A stretch of 64,000 bases of DNA from Pandoraea communis (GTDB lineage: Bacteria; Pseudomonadota; Gammaproteobacteria; Burkholderiales; Burkholderiaceae). Shown in pieces: positions 37,489 to 46,154 of the stretch. The stretch's first letter is position 1. The number at the start of each line of letters is the position of its first letter. The notes beneath the pieces were generated by a model. The model was not told where the DNA came from. It was given only the letters and a program-made list of their open reading frames with translations, and ran no database searches. Location: positions 310,001 to 374,000 of the forward strand of contig NZ_CABPSJ010000002.1 of assembly GCF_902459745.1 (NCBI RefSeq), in the 5' to 3' direction. The position numbers and the translations under genes were made by a program.

Positions 37489-38262
37489 ATGATGAATACT
37501 CAACATCTGACCAACCTCGTTCCCTTGCTGTCGCTGGGACTCTTCACCTTCCTGCTCGCCGGCTTTGTCAAGGGCGTGATCGGTCTCGGTCTGCCGACAG
37601 TGGCCGTAGGGTTGCTTGGCTTGGCCATGCCGACCGCCGAAGCGGCTGCGCTGCTCATCGTGCCGTCGCTTGTGACGAACGTCTGGCAATTACTGGCGGG
37701 CCCGCGCTTTGCCGCACTGGCGAAGCGCCTGTGGCCGATGTTGATCGGCATCGGTATCGGCACATGGGCGGGCGGCGGATGGCTCGCCAATGGGGGCGAT
37801 TTTGCCGGGATGGCGTTGGGCGTGGCGCTGCTCGCTTACGCCGTACTGGGACTCGCGGCAGTACGTCTGCATGTGCCGAAAAGCTGGCCTGGCGCACGCG
37901 TAAGCGCGCTCGGCGGCGTTATCGGCGTCATAACCGGGTTGGTGACGGCAGCGACCGGCGTGTTCGTCATTCCAGCCGTACCGTTTCTGCAAGCGCTCGA
38001 TCTCGACAAGGACGATCTGGTGCAGGCACTCGGTCTGTCGTTTACCGTATCCACGGTGGCGCTTGCCGCCGGTCTGGCGCACGACGGCATCTTCCACGGC
38101 CACGCGATCGGCGTGTCGCTTCTGGCGCTGGCGCCCGCGCTTGGCGGCATGTTCTTCGGCCAGTGGGTGCGGACTCGCGTCAGCGCGACGGTGTTTCGCC
38201 GCTGTTTCTTTGTTGGGTTGGCGATGCTGGGCGCGGAGTTGGTGATTCAGCACATGCGCTGA
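37489..38262 (+). CDS. TauE/SafE-family sulfite/anion exporter
   Basis: A 257-residue membrane protein with about eight hydrophobic helices. The signature GFVKGVIGLGLPTVAVGLL near residues 25-44 and a second-half repeat (GVIGVITGLVTAATGVFVIP) show the internal duplication of TauE/SafE permeases. Known members export sulfite, sulfoacetate or other small anions; the substrate here is unknown. The ribosome site is weak, and either of two adjacent ATG codons may be used. Confidence 0.9.
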   Translation: MMNTQHLTNLVPLLSLGLFTFLLAGFVKGVIGLGLPTVAVGLLGLAMPTAEAAALLIVPSLVTNVWQLLAGPRFAALAKRLWPMLIGIGIGTWAGGGWLANGGDFAGMALGVALLAYAVLGLAAVRLHVPKSWPGARVSALGGVIGVITGLVTAATGVFVIPAVPFLQALDLDKDDLVQALGLSFTVSTVALAAGLAHDGIFHGHAIGVSLLALAPALGGMFFGQWVRTRVSATVFRRCFFVGLAMLGAELVIQHMR

Positions 38263-38328
38263 ATGCTGCAGCGCGATGGCGGGACGGCGGGACGGCCGCC
38301 GCGCGTCCACGCTTCGGACGCGCGGGCA

Positions 38329-40017
38329 TCATTTGAGATCGGCGAAATCGACGTCCCAGAACTCCATCGCCCGACGGCTTTGCGGATCACGTCCTTCCTC
38401 TGCACGGCGTAGTTCGACGCGACGAATCTTGCCGGAGATTGTCTTCGGCAGATCGCAGAATTCGATGCGCCGGATACGTTTGTATGGCGCCAGGTGATCG
38501 CGACAGAAGCGCAGGATGTCGAGGGCGAGCGTATCGTCGGCGTGAAAGCCTGCGCGCAGGGTGATGAACGCCTTCGGCACGGCAAGCCGCACCGGATCGG
38601 GGCTCGGCACCACACCGGCCTCGGCCACGGCAGGGTGTTTGATCAGTTCGCTTTCCAGCTCGAACGGGCTGATGCGGTAGTCCGACGCCTTGAAGACATC
38701 GTCCGCCCGGCCCACATAAGTAAAGTAGCCGCGCTCGTCGCGCATGGCGACGTCACCCGTGTGGTAGTAGCCGTCGCGCATGGCCTCGGCGGTCTTTTCC
38801 CTGTCGTCTTCATATCCCTGCATCAATCCGGTCGGACGCGACGACAGAACGAGCGCGATCTCGCCTTCGTCGGCCTCATTGCCGTTGTGATCGAGCAGCA
38901 CGACGCGATATCCCGGCATCGGACGCCCCATCGCTCCCGCCTTCACCGGTTGTCCCGGGGAATTGCCGATCTGGCAGCACGTTTCGGTTTGGCCGTAGCC
39001 GTCGCGAATCGTGATCTTCCAGGCGCGCTTGACCTGCTCGATCACTTCGGGATTGAGCGGCTCGCCAGCGCCGATCAGTTCGCGGAACTTCCCTGCGTGG
39101 CGTGTCAGATCTTCCTGAATCATCATTCGCCAGACGGTGGGCGGCGCGCACAGCGTGGTGACGCCGCAGCGTGTCGCTGTCTCCAGCGCGGCACGTGCGT
39201 CGAAGCGCGAGAAGTTGTAGATGAAGATGGTCGCGCCCGCGTTCCAAGGCGCGAAGAAACAGCTCCAGGCATGCTTCGCCCATCCCGGCGAGCTGATGTT
39301 CCAGTGAATGTCGCCTGGTTGCAGGCCAAGCCAATACATCGTGGCGAGATGACCGACGGGGTAACTCTGATGCGAATGCAACACGAGCTTGGGTCGTGAC
39401 GTGGTGCCGGAGGTGAAGTACAGCAGCAGCGGATCGGTCGCGAGCGTGGTGCCGTCGGGGGTGAATTGATCCGAGGCGTCGTAAGCAGGCGCAAGTGGCG
39501 TCCATCCTTCGGGCGGGTTGTCGCCGACGGCGATGCGGCCGTAGTCGCCGGGTAGATGAGCGAACTTGAGGGCGTCGCGGGCGGTGGTGACGACGTGGCG
39601 AACACGGCCGCGCTCCAGCCGGTCGGCGAGATCGCCTGCGGTGAGCAGGGTCGTCGCGGGAATCATGACGGCGCCGAGCTTCATGCAAGCAAGCATGAGG
39701 TCCCAGAGTTCGACCTGATTGGGGAGCATGAGTAGCACGCGGTCGCCGCGCGACACCCCTTGTTCGCGCAGGAAATTGGCGACTCGATTGGAGCGTGCGG
39801 ACATCTCGGCGAAGGACAGGCGCGTCTCGCGACCGTCCTCTTCGACAACCCAGAGTGCGGGATGATCGTTGTCTAAGGCTTGGGCGTCGAAAAAATCGAG
39901 TGCCCAGTTGAAGCGAGAGAGAACCGGCCAGCGAAAATCACGGTACGCCACCTCGTAGTGGGTACGCTGCGCGAGAAGAAGATCGCGCGCGGCCTCGAAC
40001 CCCAGGATTTGCGGCAT
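38329..40017 (-). CDS. AMP-forming acyl-CoA synthetase (acetyl-CoA synthetase-like)
   Basis: A 562-residue ANL-superfamily adenylating enzyme. The phosphate-binding motif YFTSGTTSRPKLV lies near residue 205, GYGQTET near 350, and YHTGDVAMRDERGYFTYVGR with the hinge and KTISGKIRR (catalytic Lys) near the C-terminus. It activates a carboxylic acid with ATP and transfers it to CoA; by look it is nearer medium-chain or acetyl/propionyl types, but the substrate is not fixed. The start at 40017 follows GGAG by six bases; a longer frame to 40104 is unsupported. It is the last host protein gene before the tRNA. Confidence 0.9.
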   Translation of the reverse strand: MPQILGFEAARDLLLAQRTHYEVAYRDFRWPVLSRFNWALDFFDAQALDNDHPALWVVEEDGRETRLSFAEMSARSNRVANFLREQGVSRGDRVLLMLPNQVELWDLMLACMKLGAVMIPATTLLTAGDLADRLERGRVRHVVTTARDALKFAHLPGDYGRIAVGDNPPEGWTPLAPAYDASDQFTPDGTTLATDPLLLYFTSGTTSRPKLVLHSHQSYPVGHLATMYWLGLQPGDIHWNISSPGWAKHAWSCFFAPWNAGATIFIYNFSRFDARAALETATRCGVTTLCAPPTVWRMMIQEDLTRHAGKFRELIGAGEPLNPEVIEQVKRAWKITIRDGYGQTETCCQIGNSPGQPVKAGAMGRPMPGYRVVLLDHNGNEADEGEIALVLSSRPTGLMQGYEDDREKTAEAMRDGYYHTGDVAMRDERGYFTYVGRADDVFKASDYRISPFELESELIKHPAVAEAGVVPSPDPVRLAVPKAFITLRAGFHADDTLALDILRFCRDHLAPYKRIRRIEFCDLPKTISGKIRRVELRRAEEGRDPQSRRAMEFWDVDFADLK

Positions 40018-40202
40018 CGCTTGCTCCGAGCCCGGACGGGCAGGATTAGGCAGAATTCCATTATCGTAAGCCCCCCCGAATTCAACATCCGGAATAACCA
40101 TCATGGGGTTTTGTCGGCCGCCTACGCCGTACTATCGGCGCGTGATGTAAAAAATATGCGGGCGATGCGCATCCCCCCTTCCTTTCCCGCGCAAAGCTCT
40201 GC

Positions 40203-40208
40203 TATAAT
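40203..40208 (+). promoter_or_regulatory. -10 box of the tRNA-Pro promoter
   Basis: A perfect TATAAT lies 42 bases before the tRNA. The -35 region is not clear. The G/C-rich bases after the -10 are typical of a stable-RNA discriminator. Confidence 0.65.
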
Positions 40209-40249
40209 CGCCTGCTTTCGAGCAATGCATCTAAACGACGCATTTCTCA

Positions 40250-40326
<77 letters not shown>

Positions 40327-40334
40327 GGAAATAG

Positions 40335-40369
40335 AAGGCCTGACGAGTTCTGCTCGTCGGGCCTTTTGT
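40335..40369 (+). terminator. Terminator just after tRNA-Pro
   Basis: AAGGCCTGACGAG pairs with CTCGTCGGGCCTT (one G-T pair) around TTCTG and is followed by TTTGT. It ends the tRNA transcript. Whether it belongs to host or phage depends on where the att core lies. Confidence 0.8.
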
Positions 40370-40396
40370 CTAACTTGATGCCGAGTGTCTAACTTG
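40367..40396 (+). repeat. 11-base direct repeat next to the presumed att site
   Basis: TGTCTAACTTG occurs at 40367-40377 and again at 40386-40396, separated by eight bases. Short direct repeats beside a tRNA attachment site are typical of integrase or excisionase arm sites; this role is inferred. Confidence 0.4.
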
Positions 40397-40405
40397 GCAC
40401 GCCAA

Positions 40406-40897
40406 TCAGTTCTTCTCGATCACCGTTAACGCGTCGTAACTGCGCTCACAGGCAAGCCCTGCGATGTGGGCAGCGTCAGCAAATTCAGCGAGTTCTCCCG
40501 CAGCTTTGTCAGCCCGGCTGAACAGCCCTGCGAGCATATCGAGGGGATCTGTTCCCCCTCCGGCTGGCGCGCTTCCGCTGGAAGCGGCGGAATGTCGCGC
40601 GGCGGCGGTATATTCGGCAAGCTGCTTGCGCACCCGTTCATAAGCAGCATCAGAGGTGCGAGCCGCAATGCCCGCAGTGTCAGCAGATTTTTTAGCATCG
40701 GTTGAGATCCTAGTCAGCGTTTGAGTCGTCTGGCGATAGAAGTTGTTAGAATCGGAAAGGTCTTTGATTTGCTTCGCTTGGGCGGCGACAGTGGCTGACT
40801 GGTCGGCGTCGTGATGGCCCTTCCAGTAGCCGCCGCCGAGAGCAAATGCCATGGCGAGCAGGAAGGCGCCCCATACGCGCGGATCAAGGATAGTCAT
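40406..40897 (-). CDS. Rz-like inner-membrane spanin (DUF2514-like)
   Basis: A 163-residue protein with one N-terminal membrane helix ([18 protein letters not shown]) and a long coiled-coil region ([19 protein letters not shown] onward), the layout of an i-spanin. Spanins join inner and outer membranes in the last step of lysis. The start at 40897 overlaps the stop of the endolysin gene by four bases. A second gene, the Rz1-like lipoprotein, is fully nested in another frame. The C-terminal half contains a Ser/Gly-rich linker. Confidence 0.85.
   Translation of the reverse strand: MTILDPRVWGAFLLAMAFALGGGYWKGHHDADQSATVAAQAKQIKDLSDSNNFYRQTTQTLTRISTDAKKSADTAGIAARTSDAAYERVRKQLAEYTAAARHSAASSGSAPAGGGTDPLDMLAGLFSRADKAAGELAEFADAAHIAGLACERSYDALTVIEKN
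40426..40698 (-). CDS. Rz1-like outer-membrane spanin lipoprotein, nested in Rz
   Basis: A 90-residue lipoprotein in a different frame, wholly inside the Rz gene. The signal peptide ends LLMNGC with lipid Cys23; the mature part begins with a Pro-rich stretch ([15 protein letters not shown]), as in Rz1 proteins. Nested Rz/Rz1 pairs are known from lambda. The ATG lies at 40698. It is longer than lambda Rz1 (60 residues before processing), and the C-terminal 40 residues have no obvious motif. Confidence 0.82.
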   Translation of the reverse strand: MLKNLLTLRALRLAPLMLLMNGCASSLPNIPPPRDIPPLPAEARQPEGEQIPSICSQGCSAGLTKLRENSLNLLTLPTSQGLPVSAVTTR

Positions 40898-41382
40898 AGC
40901 GCCCCCATTGCAGCGGTGTGATTTGCGGGCCACTCTGCCGGGCGGGGCTTTCCGGGGCGCCATACGCGAAGATACAGACCCCATGAGCCTTCCACGTCGT
41001 CTACATCGGGTAACGGCTGTGGATCGGTGTAGAGCAGCAGCCGGGCACATCCTGCGGCGAGAATGTCGTCTGACTCCAGCGAGCTATAGATAGCTACAGG
41101 GTCATACGCAACCTTACGGGCGGCACACAGATCGCTGAGATAGCCGCTCGTTCCCTTGAACAGATAGAGTCCCCAGATTCCACCGCGCGATGCCTGCGTA
41201 CCTTGTTCGCACTGCCACAATCCACGCGCTGGCCCTGTCGGCATCTGTCGCCGAAAAGTAAGATGCGACTCTTGCAAACCGATGGACAAGAGTTCTATCC
41301 GAGCCTTATCGCTGGTCATGAATGGCGGCAACAGCGCCAGCGCCGGATTGATAGCATTGGACAACGCATCAGCGGGCGTCAT
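40894..41382 (-). CDS. Phage endolysin (lysozyme-like)
   Basis: A 162-residue protein without signal peptide. LLSIGLQESHLTFRRQ and GPARGLWQCEQGTQ resemble the catalytic region (Glu in QES) of lysozyme-like phage proteins often found between holin and Rz genes. Near the end SWGLYLRVWRPGKP is also typical of this group. It overlaps the upstream holin-like gene (stop at 41369) by 14 bases and the Rz gene by four. The peptidoglycan-cutting role is inferred from motif and place. Confidence 0.75.
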   Translation of the reverse strand: MTPADALSNAINPALALLPPFMTSDKARIELLSIGLQESHLTFRRQMPTGPARGLWQCEQGTQASRGGIWGLYLFKGTSGYLSDLCAARKVAYDPVAIYSSLESDDILAAGCARLLLYTDPQPLPDVDDVEGSWGLYLRVWRPGKPRPAEWPANHTAAMGAL

Positions 41383-41644
41383 GGCCTAGCTCCTTGAAGA
41401 ATCGGCGTCGGATTTGGAGTTGCCAGAAGCCCCACAGGGACGCTATGGCAATGGCTACATTGAGAGTCACCTCTGGCGCGCTATGACAGGCAAGGGGCGA
41501 TCCAATATTGCCGATTGCAGCGGAATTGACGATCAACAGAACTACAGCCCCACCACTTCGCGTAGGTACTCGATGAGTCAAAACGGCCCACAGAGATAAC
41601 GAAAAAATCACAGAGTTAGCAATAAGATTGATTGCGGCCAGCAT
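41369..41644 (-). CDS. Small three-helix membrane protein of the lysis cassette (holin-like)
   Basis: A 91-residue protein with three hydrophobic stretches (LIANSVIFSLSLWAVL, GAVVLLIVNSAAIG, EVTLNVAIAIASLWGFW) and a basic C-terminus. GGGAG lies six bases before the ATG at 41644. It stands two bases after another small membrane protein and overlaps the endolysin gene, so it is a second holin or an antiholin. Its family is not recognised. Confidence 0.72.
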   Translation of the reverse strand: MLAAINLIANSVIFSLSLWAVLTHRVPTRSGGAVVLLIVNSAAIGNIGSPLACHSAPEVTLNVAIAIASLWGFWQLQIRRRFFKELGHDAR

Positions 41645-41646
41645 GG

Positions 41647-41949
41647 TTAGCTCCCGAGAATCTTCCGACGGGCAGCCGCCAGCCATTCCGGGATCTGCTG
41701 CATCAAATTGCTCACGAGCGATAGCCCGAACACCGCCGCCGTTGCTACTGCAAGCATGTGTGTGATGCTTCCCGGTATGATCGTGTACTTCTCGGCCACG
41801 AACCCGCCAACAAGGCAGCCAATTCCTAGGCTCGCCCCGAACGAGAGCCCGCGCTGCCACCAATTCCCCGGAATGAACTTGAGTGCGACGGCGGCCCCGA
41901 ACGCTGCGGAACCTCCAATCTTCACCAACAACGTCGTCTGGTCGTCCAT
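41647..41949 (-). CDS. Phage holin
   Basis: A 100-residue membrane protein with two or three hydrophobic segments (LLVKIGGSAAFGAAVAL, GLSFGASLGIGCLVGGFVA, THMLAVATAAVFGLSLVSNL) and a basic tail, resembling small phage holins. AAGGA lies upstream of the ATG. It is first in the lysis cassette holin-holin2-endolysin-Rz/Rz1, after a terminator at 42031, so the cassette may have its own promoter between 41950 and 42030, though none is clear. Confidence 0.75.
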   Translation of the reverse strand: MDDQTTLLVKIGGSAAFGAAVALKFIPGNWWQRGLSFGASLGIGCLVGGFVAEKYTIIPGSITHMLAVATAAVFGLSLVSNLMQQIPEWLAAARRKILGS

Positions 41950-42030
41950 CGTTATTCCTTGCTGTATCTCGATTTCCTCGTAATCGTAGACACCTCAAAA
42001 CGTGAACGCAGAGACTCGATGCGGCCAAAA

Positions 42031-42053
42031 CAAAAAAGCCACCCGAAGGTGGC
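42031..42053 (-). terminator. Minus-strand terminator upstream of the lysis cassette
   Basis: GCCACC and GGTGGC pair around a CGAA/TTCG tetraloop (42038-42053); on the minus strand the stem is followed by TTTTTTG. It would stop late transcription coming through the acyltransferase region before the lysis genes. Confidence 0.78.
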
Positions 42054-42172
42054 CTGGCTCTGAAACGCTAGGATGAATTGGTGACTCGTCGCCAAATACC
42101 CCTAGAAATGGAAGGTATGTAGGAATTCGATGTAAGATTCACAGCTTTAGCGGCTGCGTAAATAGTGAATTC

Positions 42173-43285
42173 ATGACAAAAAACCGAGATGGATCACCTT
42201 CAGGGAAAGAATCGCCCGCATCGTCGACTCACATCGACGCGTTCGATGGCTTGCGGGGGTTCGCAATTCTCGTGGTTTTCACGTTCCACTTTACTGGCAT
42301 TTACGCAAGCACGAACTACTTCCTGTCACCGAATGGTGTAGCACACAGCATCGTGTCACTCTTTCGCGCCGGGCAAATTGGCGTCGATCTCTTTTTTATC
42401 CTCAGCGGATATCTGATTTTCCGCTCGATATCGGGCAAGCAACAGCGCGCAACATTTATCAAGCACCGGATATCACGTCTGCTGCCTGCGCACTTGGCCG
42501 TATGCCTATACATCGCTTACGTCACGCACTCATGGGATGTGCTTACGTTCATATCGAACGTAACGTTTGTCGCCCCGCTCATCCAGAGTACCCCGACCCT
42601 CAATGACGTAACATGGTCACTTGCGTGGGAATGGGTCTTCTACGTGCTGATTTTCCTCGGCGCCAAGGTGTTTAACGCAAAGGGTTGGCTACTTCTTATA
42701 GTGACAACCCTGCTCGCCGTAGCGACTAGCGTGGTGTCCAACCATATCTCGGGCATAAATCCTATTGATCTCGGAAGATTCGCAGCGTTTCTGATTGGCG
42801 TCAGCCTAGCGATTCGCCCGGAATTTTCCCATCCGACGCATAGCATCAGGAGGTCCAATATGGTCGCCGGGGCTGCCTTCCTAGCTTTGCTGGCGATGAT
42901 GTCGCTTTGGTTGCATCAATGGCAGCGGATAACCACCCTCACTATGGACGGTGGATATTACATTGTGGTGTCGCTGCTTTTTTCCGTTCTGATCCGGGAA
43001 TCGTTTGTCTCAGGTAGCACGACGAGAAAAATTCTTTGTTTCGGCCCAATTCGTGCGATAGGAAAGATTAGCTATTCGCTGTACCTCGTTCACTCTGTCG
43101 TGATCGGCACACTTTTCAATGAGCTTCCGCCTGCGACATCGTTTGGCGAAATTCTGATGCGCTACATTCAAATCCTTGGAACAGCAGTCGCTATAGCAAT
43201 CGTGTCTTATTTCATCCTAGAACGCCCATATTTCTCACGCCGCGCAAGAAGTCTGCCCGAACCCAAAGTCGAGTTGGGCAAGTAG
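42173..43285 (+). CDS. Acyltransferase-3 family membrane protein (probable surface-modifying moron)
   Basis: A 370-residue membrane protein with about ten helices. The family signature HIDAFDGLRGFAILVVFTFH (conserved His and Arg) starts near residue 21, and FFILSGYLIFRS follows near 80. Such proteins O-acetylate lipopolysaccharide or other glycans and in prophages often change the host O-antigen so that related phages cannot adsorb. It is the only plus-strand gene of the prophage and appears lower in G+C than its neighbours, both signs of a moron with its own promoter. It lies between the fibre module and the lysis genes. Confidence 0.88.
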   Translation: MTKNRDGSPSGKESPASSTHIDAFDGLRGFAILVVFTFHFTGIYASTNYFLSPNGVAHSIVSLFRAGQIGVDLFFILSGYLIFRSISGKQQRATFIKHRISRLLPAHLAVCLYIAYVTHSWDVLTFISNVTFVAPLIQSTPTLNDVTWSLAWEWVFYVLIFLGAKVFNAKGWLLLIVTTLLAVATSVVSNHISGINPIDLGRFAAFLIGVSLAIRPEFSHPTHSIRRSNMVAGAAFLALLAMMSLWLHQWQRITTLTMDGGYYIVVSLLFSVLIRESFVSGSTTRKILCFGPIRAIGKISYSLYLVHSVVIGTLFNELPPATSFGEILMRYIQILGTAVAIAIVSYFILERPYFSRRARSLPEPKVELGK

Positions 43286-43293
43286 GCCTAGTG

Positions 43294-43791
43294 TCACTCC
43301 CAAGTAATCCCTTCGACGGCCGCAATCGTCTTCGCCGCAGCGATATTGGACTTCAGCGTTGCCCGCTTAGCGAACGCCTCACTCACTTGCGAGAGCATGA
43401 CCGAGTAAAGGCCCTTCAGGTCATCGAGCGTGAACGGGACCAATGTGTTGTCAGCGGACTTCCAGAAGAAGCCGGGCGGTACCGCGCCCGCTAGGGCGTA
43501 TCCGGTCACGGCTTTGAGCAGCACGCTTTGACTGTCAAAGCCAGTCGATTCGTCGCAGTCGGCCTGATACGTTTTGGTCACGCCAGCGGCGGTCGTGTAA
43601 GAGACGTCCAACTGTGCCGCAACCAAGTAGGCCGAATCGATCACATCGCTTTGCGACTTCTGCGCTTCGCTAAGTGTCGGTGCCGGAGGCCAAGGGCTTG
43701 GCAGTGCGTCATAATAGGTCTCGCCAGAATTGCAGTCGGAAGCAGAGTCGATGGCACGGAACCCATTCGATTGGTTAATCGCGTAGCCCAT
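43294..43791 (-). CDS. Phage protein downstream of the tail-fibre genes (fibre-assembly-like)
   Basis: A 165-residue protein. It begins MGYAINQSNGFRAIDSASD, which resembles the DUF4376-type proteins often found after fibre genes, and has a helical C-terminus (SEAFAKRATLKSNIAAAKTI). A good AAAGGA precedes the ATG at 43791; the longer frame overlaps the previous gene. Position suggests a chaperone or a small fibre component. It faces the acyltransferase gene tail-to-tail, with only eight bases between their stops. Confidence 0.7.
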   Translation of the reverse strand: MGYAINQSNGFRAIDSASDCNSGETYYDALPSPWPPAPTLSEAQKSQSDVIDSAYLVAAQLDVSYTTAAGVTKTYQADCDESTGFDSQSVLLKAVTGYALAGAVPPGFFWKSADNTLVPFTLDDLKGLYSVMLSQVSEAFAKRATLKSNIAAAKTIAAVEGITWE

Positions 43792-43802
43792 GGTGTTGTC
43801 CT

Positions 43803-44636
43803 TTACGAAAAAAACGATGTCAGATACGCGGCCCGAGTACCCCATGCGAATGCCTGTTTCAAATCCATAGCGTTCGTGGCGCTCATACCTTGATCGCCAG
43901 CGGCATAGGTGAAATACAGGTTGTCTCCCAGTTCGCAGAAATCGATGTCGGACGTATTCGTAAGCTCATCCGGAAGCGTCGGCGTCAATGCGTATTTGGT
44001 CGATTCAGTCCACGTCGAACAGGGATCTGTCGCCCGGGCGACACGCGTCTTGTAGATACCCGATTCCGTGACGAGATAATGCATGTAGTAGTACCCATTC
44101 GAGTAATCGATGCGGGGACATGCGACGTAGCGATCCGAGCCGAATACGTTGCCGTAAGGCGCCCAGGTGACAAGATCTGTCGAGACTAGCCAGCGAATGT
44201 TGAAGTCAACGTAACCGTAATACGGCTCCGAAGTCTCATATGCCATCACGTAACGATTGGCATCGGGATCGAAGCACACCGACGTGTTGAAAATCTTCTG
44301 TCTCGGATCTCCAGCAGCCCATGCTTGATCCGGTATGCTCCACGTTACGAGGTCGTCGGTATACATGTGCCAGATACTATTGCCCGCTGGACCAACGTTC
44401 CGCGTGCCCCAATAGTGCAGGCGAGTGCCGATAACCAGTGCGCATCCGAGCGTCAAATCGTTGGCAGGCGCTGACGCGACAATCTCGCCGGTAAAGTAAT
44501 CCGCTGCGACGAGAGTAGACGACAGGCGCGGAACGCGCGAAATGTACATAACCAAGAGTCGGCCATTGAAGAACACCACCGAACTCTCGACGGCGAACGG
44601 CTTGAAGATTGCGGCGGTTTTGTTGATGAGCATCAA
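43803..44636 (-). CDS. Beta-propeller (glycoside hydrolase 43-like) protein of the tail tip
   Basis: A 277-residue protein whose repeated blade-like segments (WHMYTDDLVTWSIP, RWLVSTDLVTWAPYG, YYYMHYLV, NLYFTYAAG) resemble the five-bladed propeller of GH43/GH62-type glycosidases. It has no signal peptide. It lies six bases after the tail-fibre gene, so it probably sits at the fibre tip and binds or cuts a host glycan. I cannot place the three acidic catalytic residues with confidence, so it may be binding-only. Confidence 0.68.
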   Translation of the reverse strand: MMLINKTAAIFKPFAVESSVVFFNGRLLVMYISRVPRLSSTLVAADYFTGEIVASAPANDLTLGCALVIGTRLHYWGTRNVGPAGNSIWHMYTDDLVTWSIPDQAWAAGDPRQKIFNTSVCFDPDANRYVMAYETSEPYYGYVDFNIRWLVSTDLVTWAPYGNVFGSDRYVACPRIDYSNGYYYMHYLVTESGIYKTRVARATDPCSTWTESTKYALTPTLPDELTNTSDIDFCELGDNLYFTYAAGDQGMSATNAMDLKQAFAWGTRAAYLTSFFS

Positions 44637-44642
44637 AGGACC

Positions 44643-46151
44643 TTAAAGATTGTCAACCCATCCAGCACAACACAACACACCGTAAGTCGTATCGTTGTTG
44701 GCGTAATATATGTTGGTACTTTCCAACGTAATCAAAGCACGCGTAACAATCGGCGCCGGACCATACCCAGAAATACAAATCACCATCGGCGGCGTATCAA
44801 GTGTAGAAGTTGCCCTCGAATAGGAACTATTGGGCGCACAAATTGAATGACCGCCAGTTGATCCGGCCTTCATTACGAGGTCGATTTCGCTTGCGGTCGG
44901 GGGTACAAAAGACCCCACAGCAAGTGCAGTGTAGGTGGGTGTATCCGGGTTCCCCGTGACTGACGATGCCAGAGCAGGCAGATAGGGGACATTCGAACCT
45001 GAAGCAGTGTTCACAACGTACTGCGCTTTCCGCCCGTATTGCAACGTCTGCAATAGGTATTTACTGCCCGAGCTATCCGTGCGCACTGCACCGACGCGCG
45101 CCCGGTAGCCCCCCGTAAATCCGGCAGGAGCAGTAGGCACCGTGGCGCTCGGGTCCAACGTCCCGCAAACGGTCGTCCCGTTGTACCAAACCCAAACGTA
45201 ATACCATGTATTAGCTGCGAGCGTGCCTGTGCTCAAGCTATTGGGCTGCCCAACAGTCCCCGCCGAATTGATCGTTACGCTGACCCCGCGTGCCGTCGTA
45301 ACGACGTTTGTCGCCGTTTCGAGCATGATCTCGTCAACCGTGACGACTGCCGAAGAGTTGTTAGCACCCTGCGCTGCGATTTTGAGGTTTTTGAAGCCAC
45401 CTTGTACGCCTACAAGCTGCGACAATTGCGCCGCGTGCTGCGGTTGCGTTGCAGTGCCGACTTGCAGCGCAGGCGGCAATACGATATTTACCCCATCACC
45501 ATAAATATTTGCCGATCCGGCCTGCTGAACGATTACCCCGGTTCCGCCCGCCGTTTTGGCCGTGACCGAGAAGTTGCCAGTGGTGTTGTTGATGATTAGC
45601 CACTGATTCTTCGTCGCGGGGAAAACCAACTGAACATTACCAGTCAATGCTCCTGCCAAGGTGATGATCGGTAGACCATACTGGGCCGGAGTTAGCGTCA
45701 CGGTGCCCGTAGTCAGCCCAGTGACGGGAGATATGCCATACGATTCTAGGGGCGCCCATCCAGTTGCACCGGGACTGTCGGGGTTCGATGTATTGTTGTC
45801 CATCAAACTCAGCCAGAATCCCATTCCGTCCGCACGCGCCAGAACCGCACCCATCGGATAGCCATCGACGTTTGTATCTGCCGAGAATGTCGCATCGAAG
45901 CCAACCTGACCGCCGGCGTTCAGCCATCGAGTCCAGGCAGACACCATGAAGAGAATGCCATTCATGTCGGTTCCGAAAGGCGGCACACCACCTGCGGCAA
46001 TCGGAGTACGTGTGAGCGGCGGGAAACCGTCGTTAAGCGATGCTCGGCCATCGACTACCCCGATTTGGCTTGCCTCAGGAATCGTCTGCTTGGCACCATT
46101 TGCCGCAAATGCAAGCGGCAATTTTGTTACTGGAATATCGGTAGCTTTCAT
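44643..46151 (-). CDS. Phage tail fibre protein
   Basis: A 502-residue protein. The N-terminal 150 residues (IPVTKLPLAFAANGAKQTIP, GGVPPFGTDMNGILFMVSAW) are typical of fibre proteins attached to the baseplate in many beta- and gamma-proteobacterial phages; the rest is rich in Thr, Gly, Val and Asn, as in beta-structured shafts, with AATQPQHAAQLSQ-like segments near 240. The C-terminal part should be the receptor-binding end. It follows the DUF2612 gene after three bases. Confidence 0.88.
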   Translation of the reverse strand: MKATDIPVTKLPLAFAANGAKQTIPEASQIGVVDGRASLNDGFPPLTRTPIAAGGVPPFGTDMNGILFMVSAWTRWLNAGGQVGFDATFSADTNVDGYPMGAVLARADGMGFWLSLMDNNTSNPDSPGATGWAPLESYGISPVTGLTTGTVTLTPAQYGLPIITLAGALTGNVQLVFPATKNQWLIINNTTGNFSVTAKTAGGTGVIVQQAGSANIYGDGVNIVLPPALQVGTATQPQHAAQLSQLVGVQGGFKNLKIAAQGANNSSAVVTVDEIMLETATNVVTTARGVSVTINSAGTVGQPNSLSTGTLAANTWYYVWVWYNGTTVCGTLDPSATVPTAPAGFTGGYRARVGAVRTDSSGSKYLLQTLQYGRKAQYVVNTASGSNVPYLPALASSVTGNPDTPTYTALAVGSFVPPTASEIDLVMKAGSTGGHSICAPNSSYSRATSTLDTPPMVICISGYGPAPIVTRALITLESTNIYYANNDTTYGVLCCAGWVDNL

Positions 46152-46154
46152 GTC

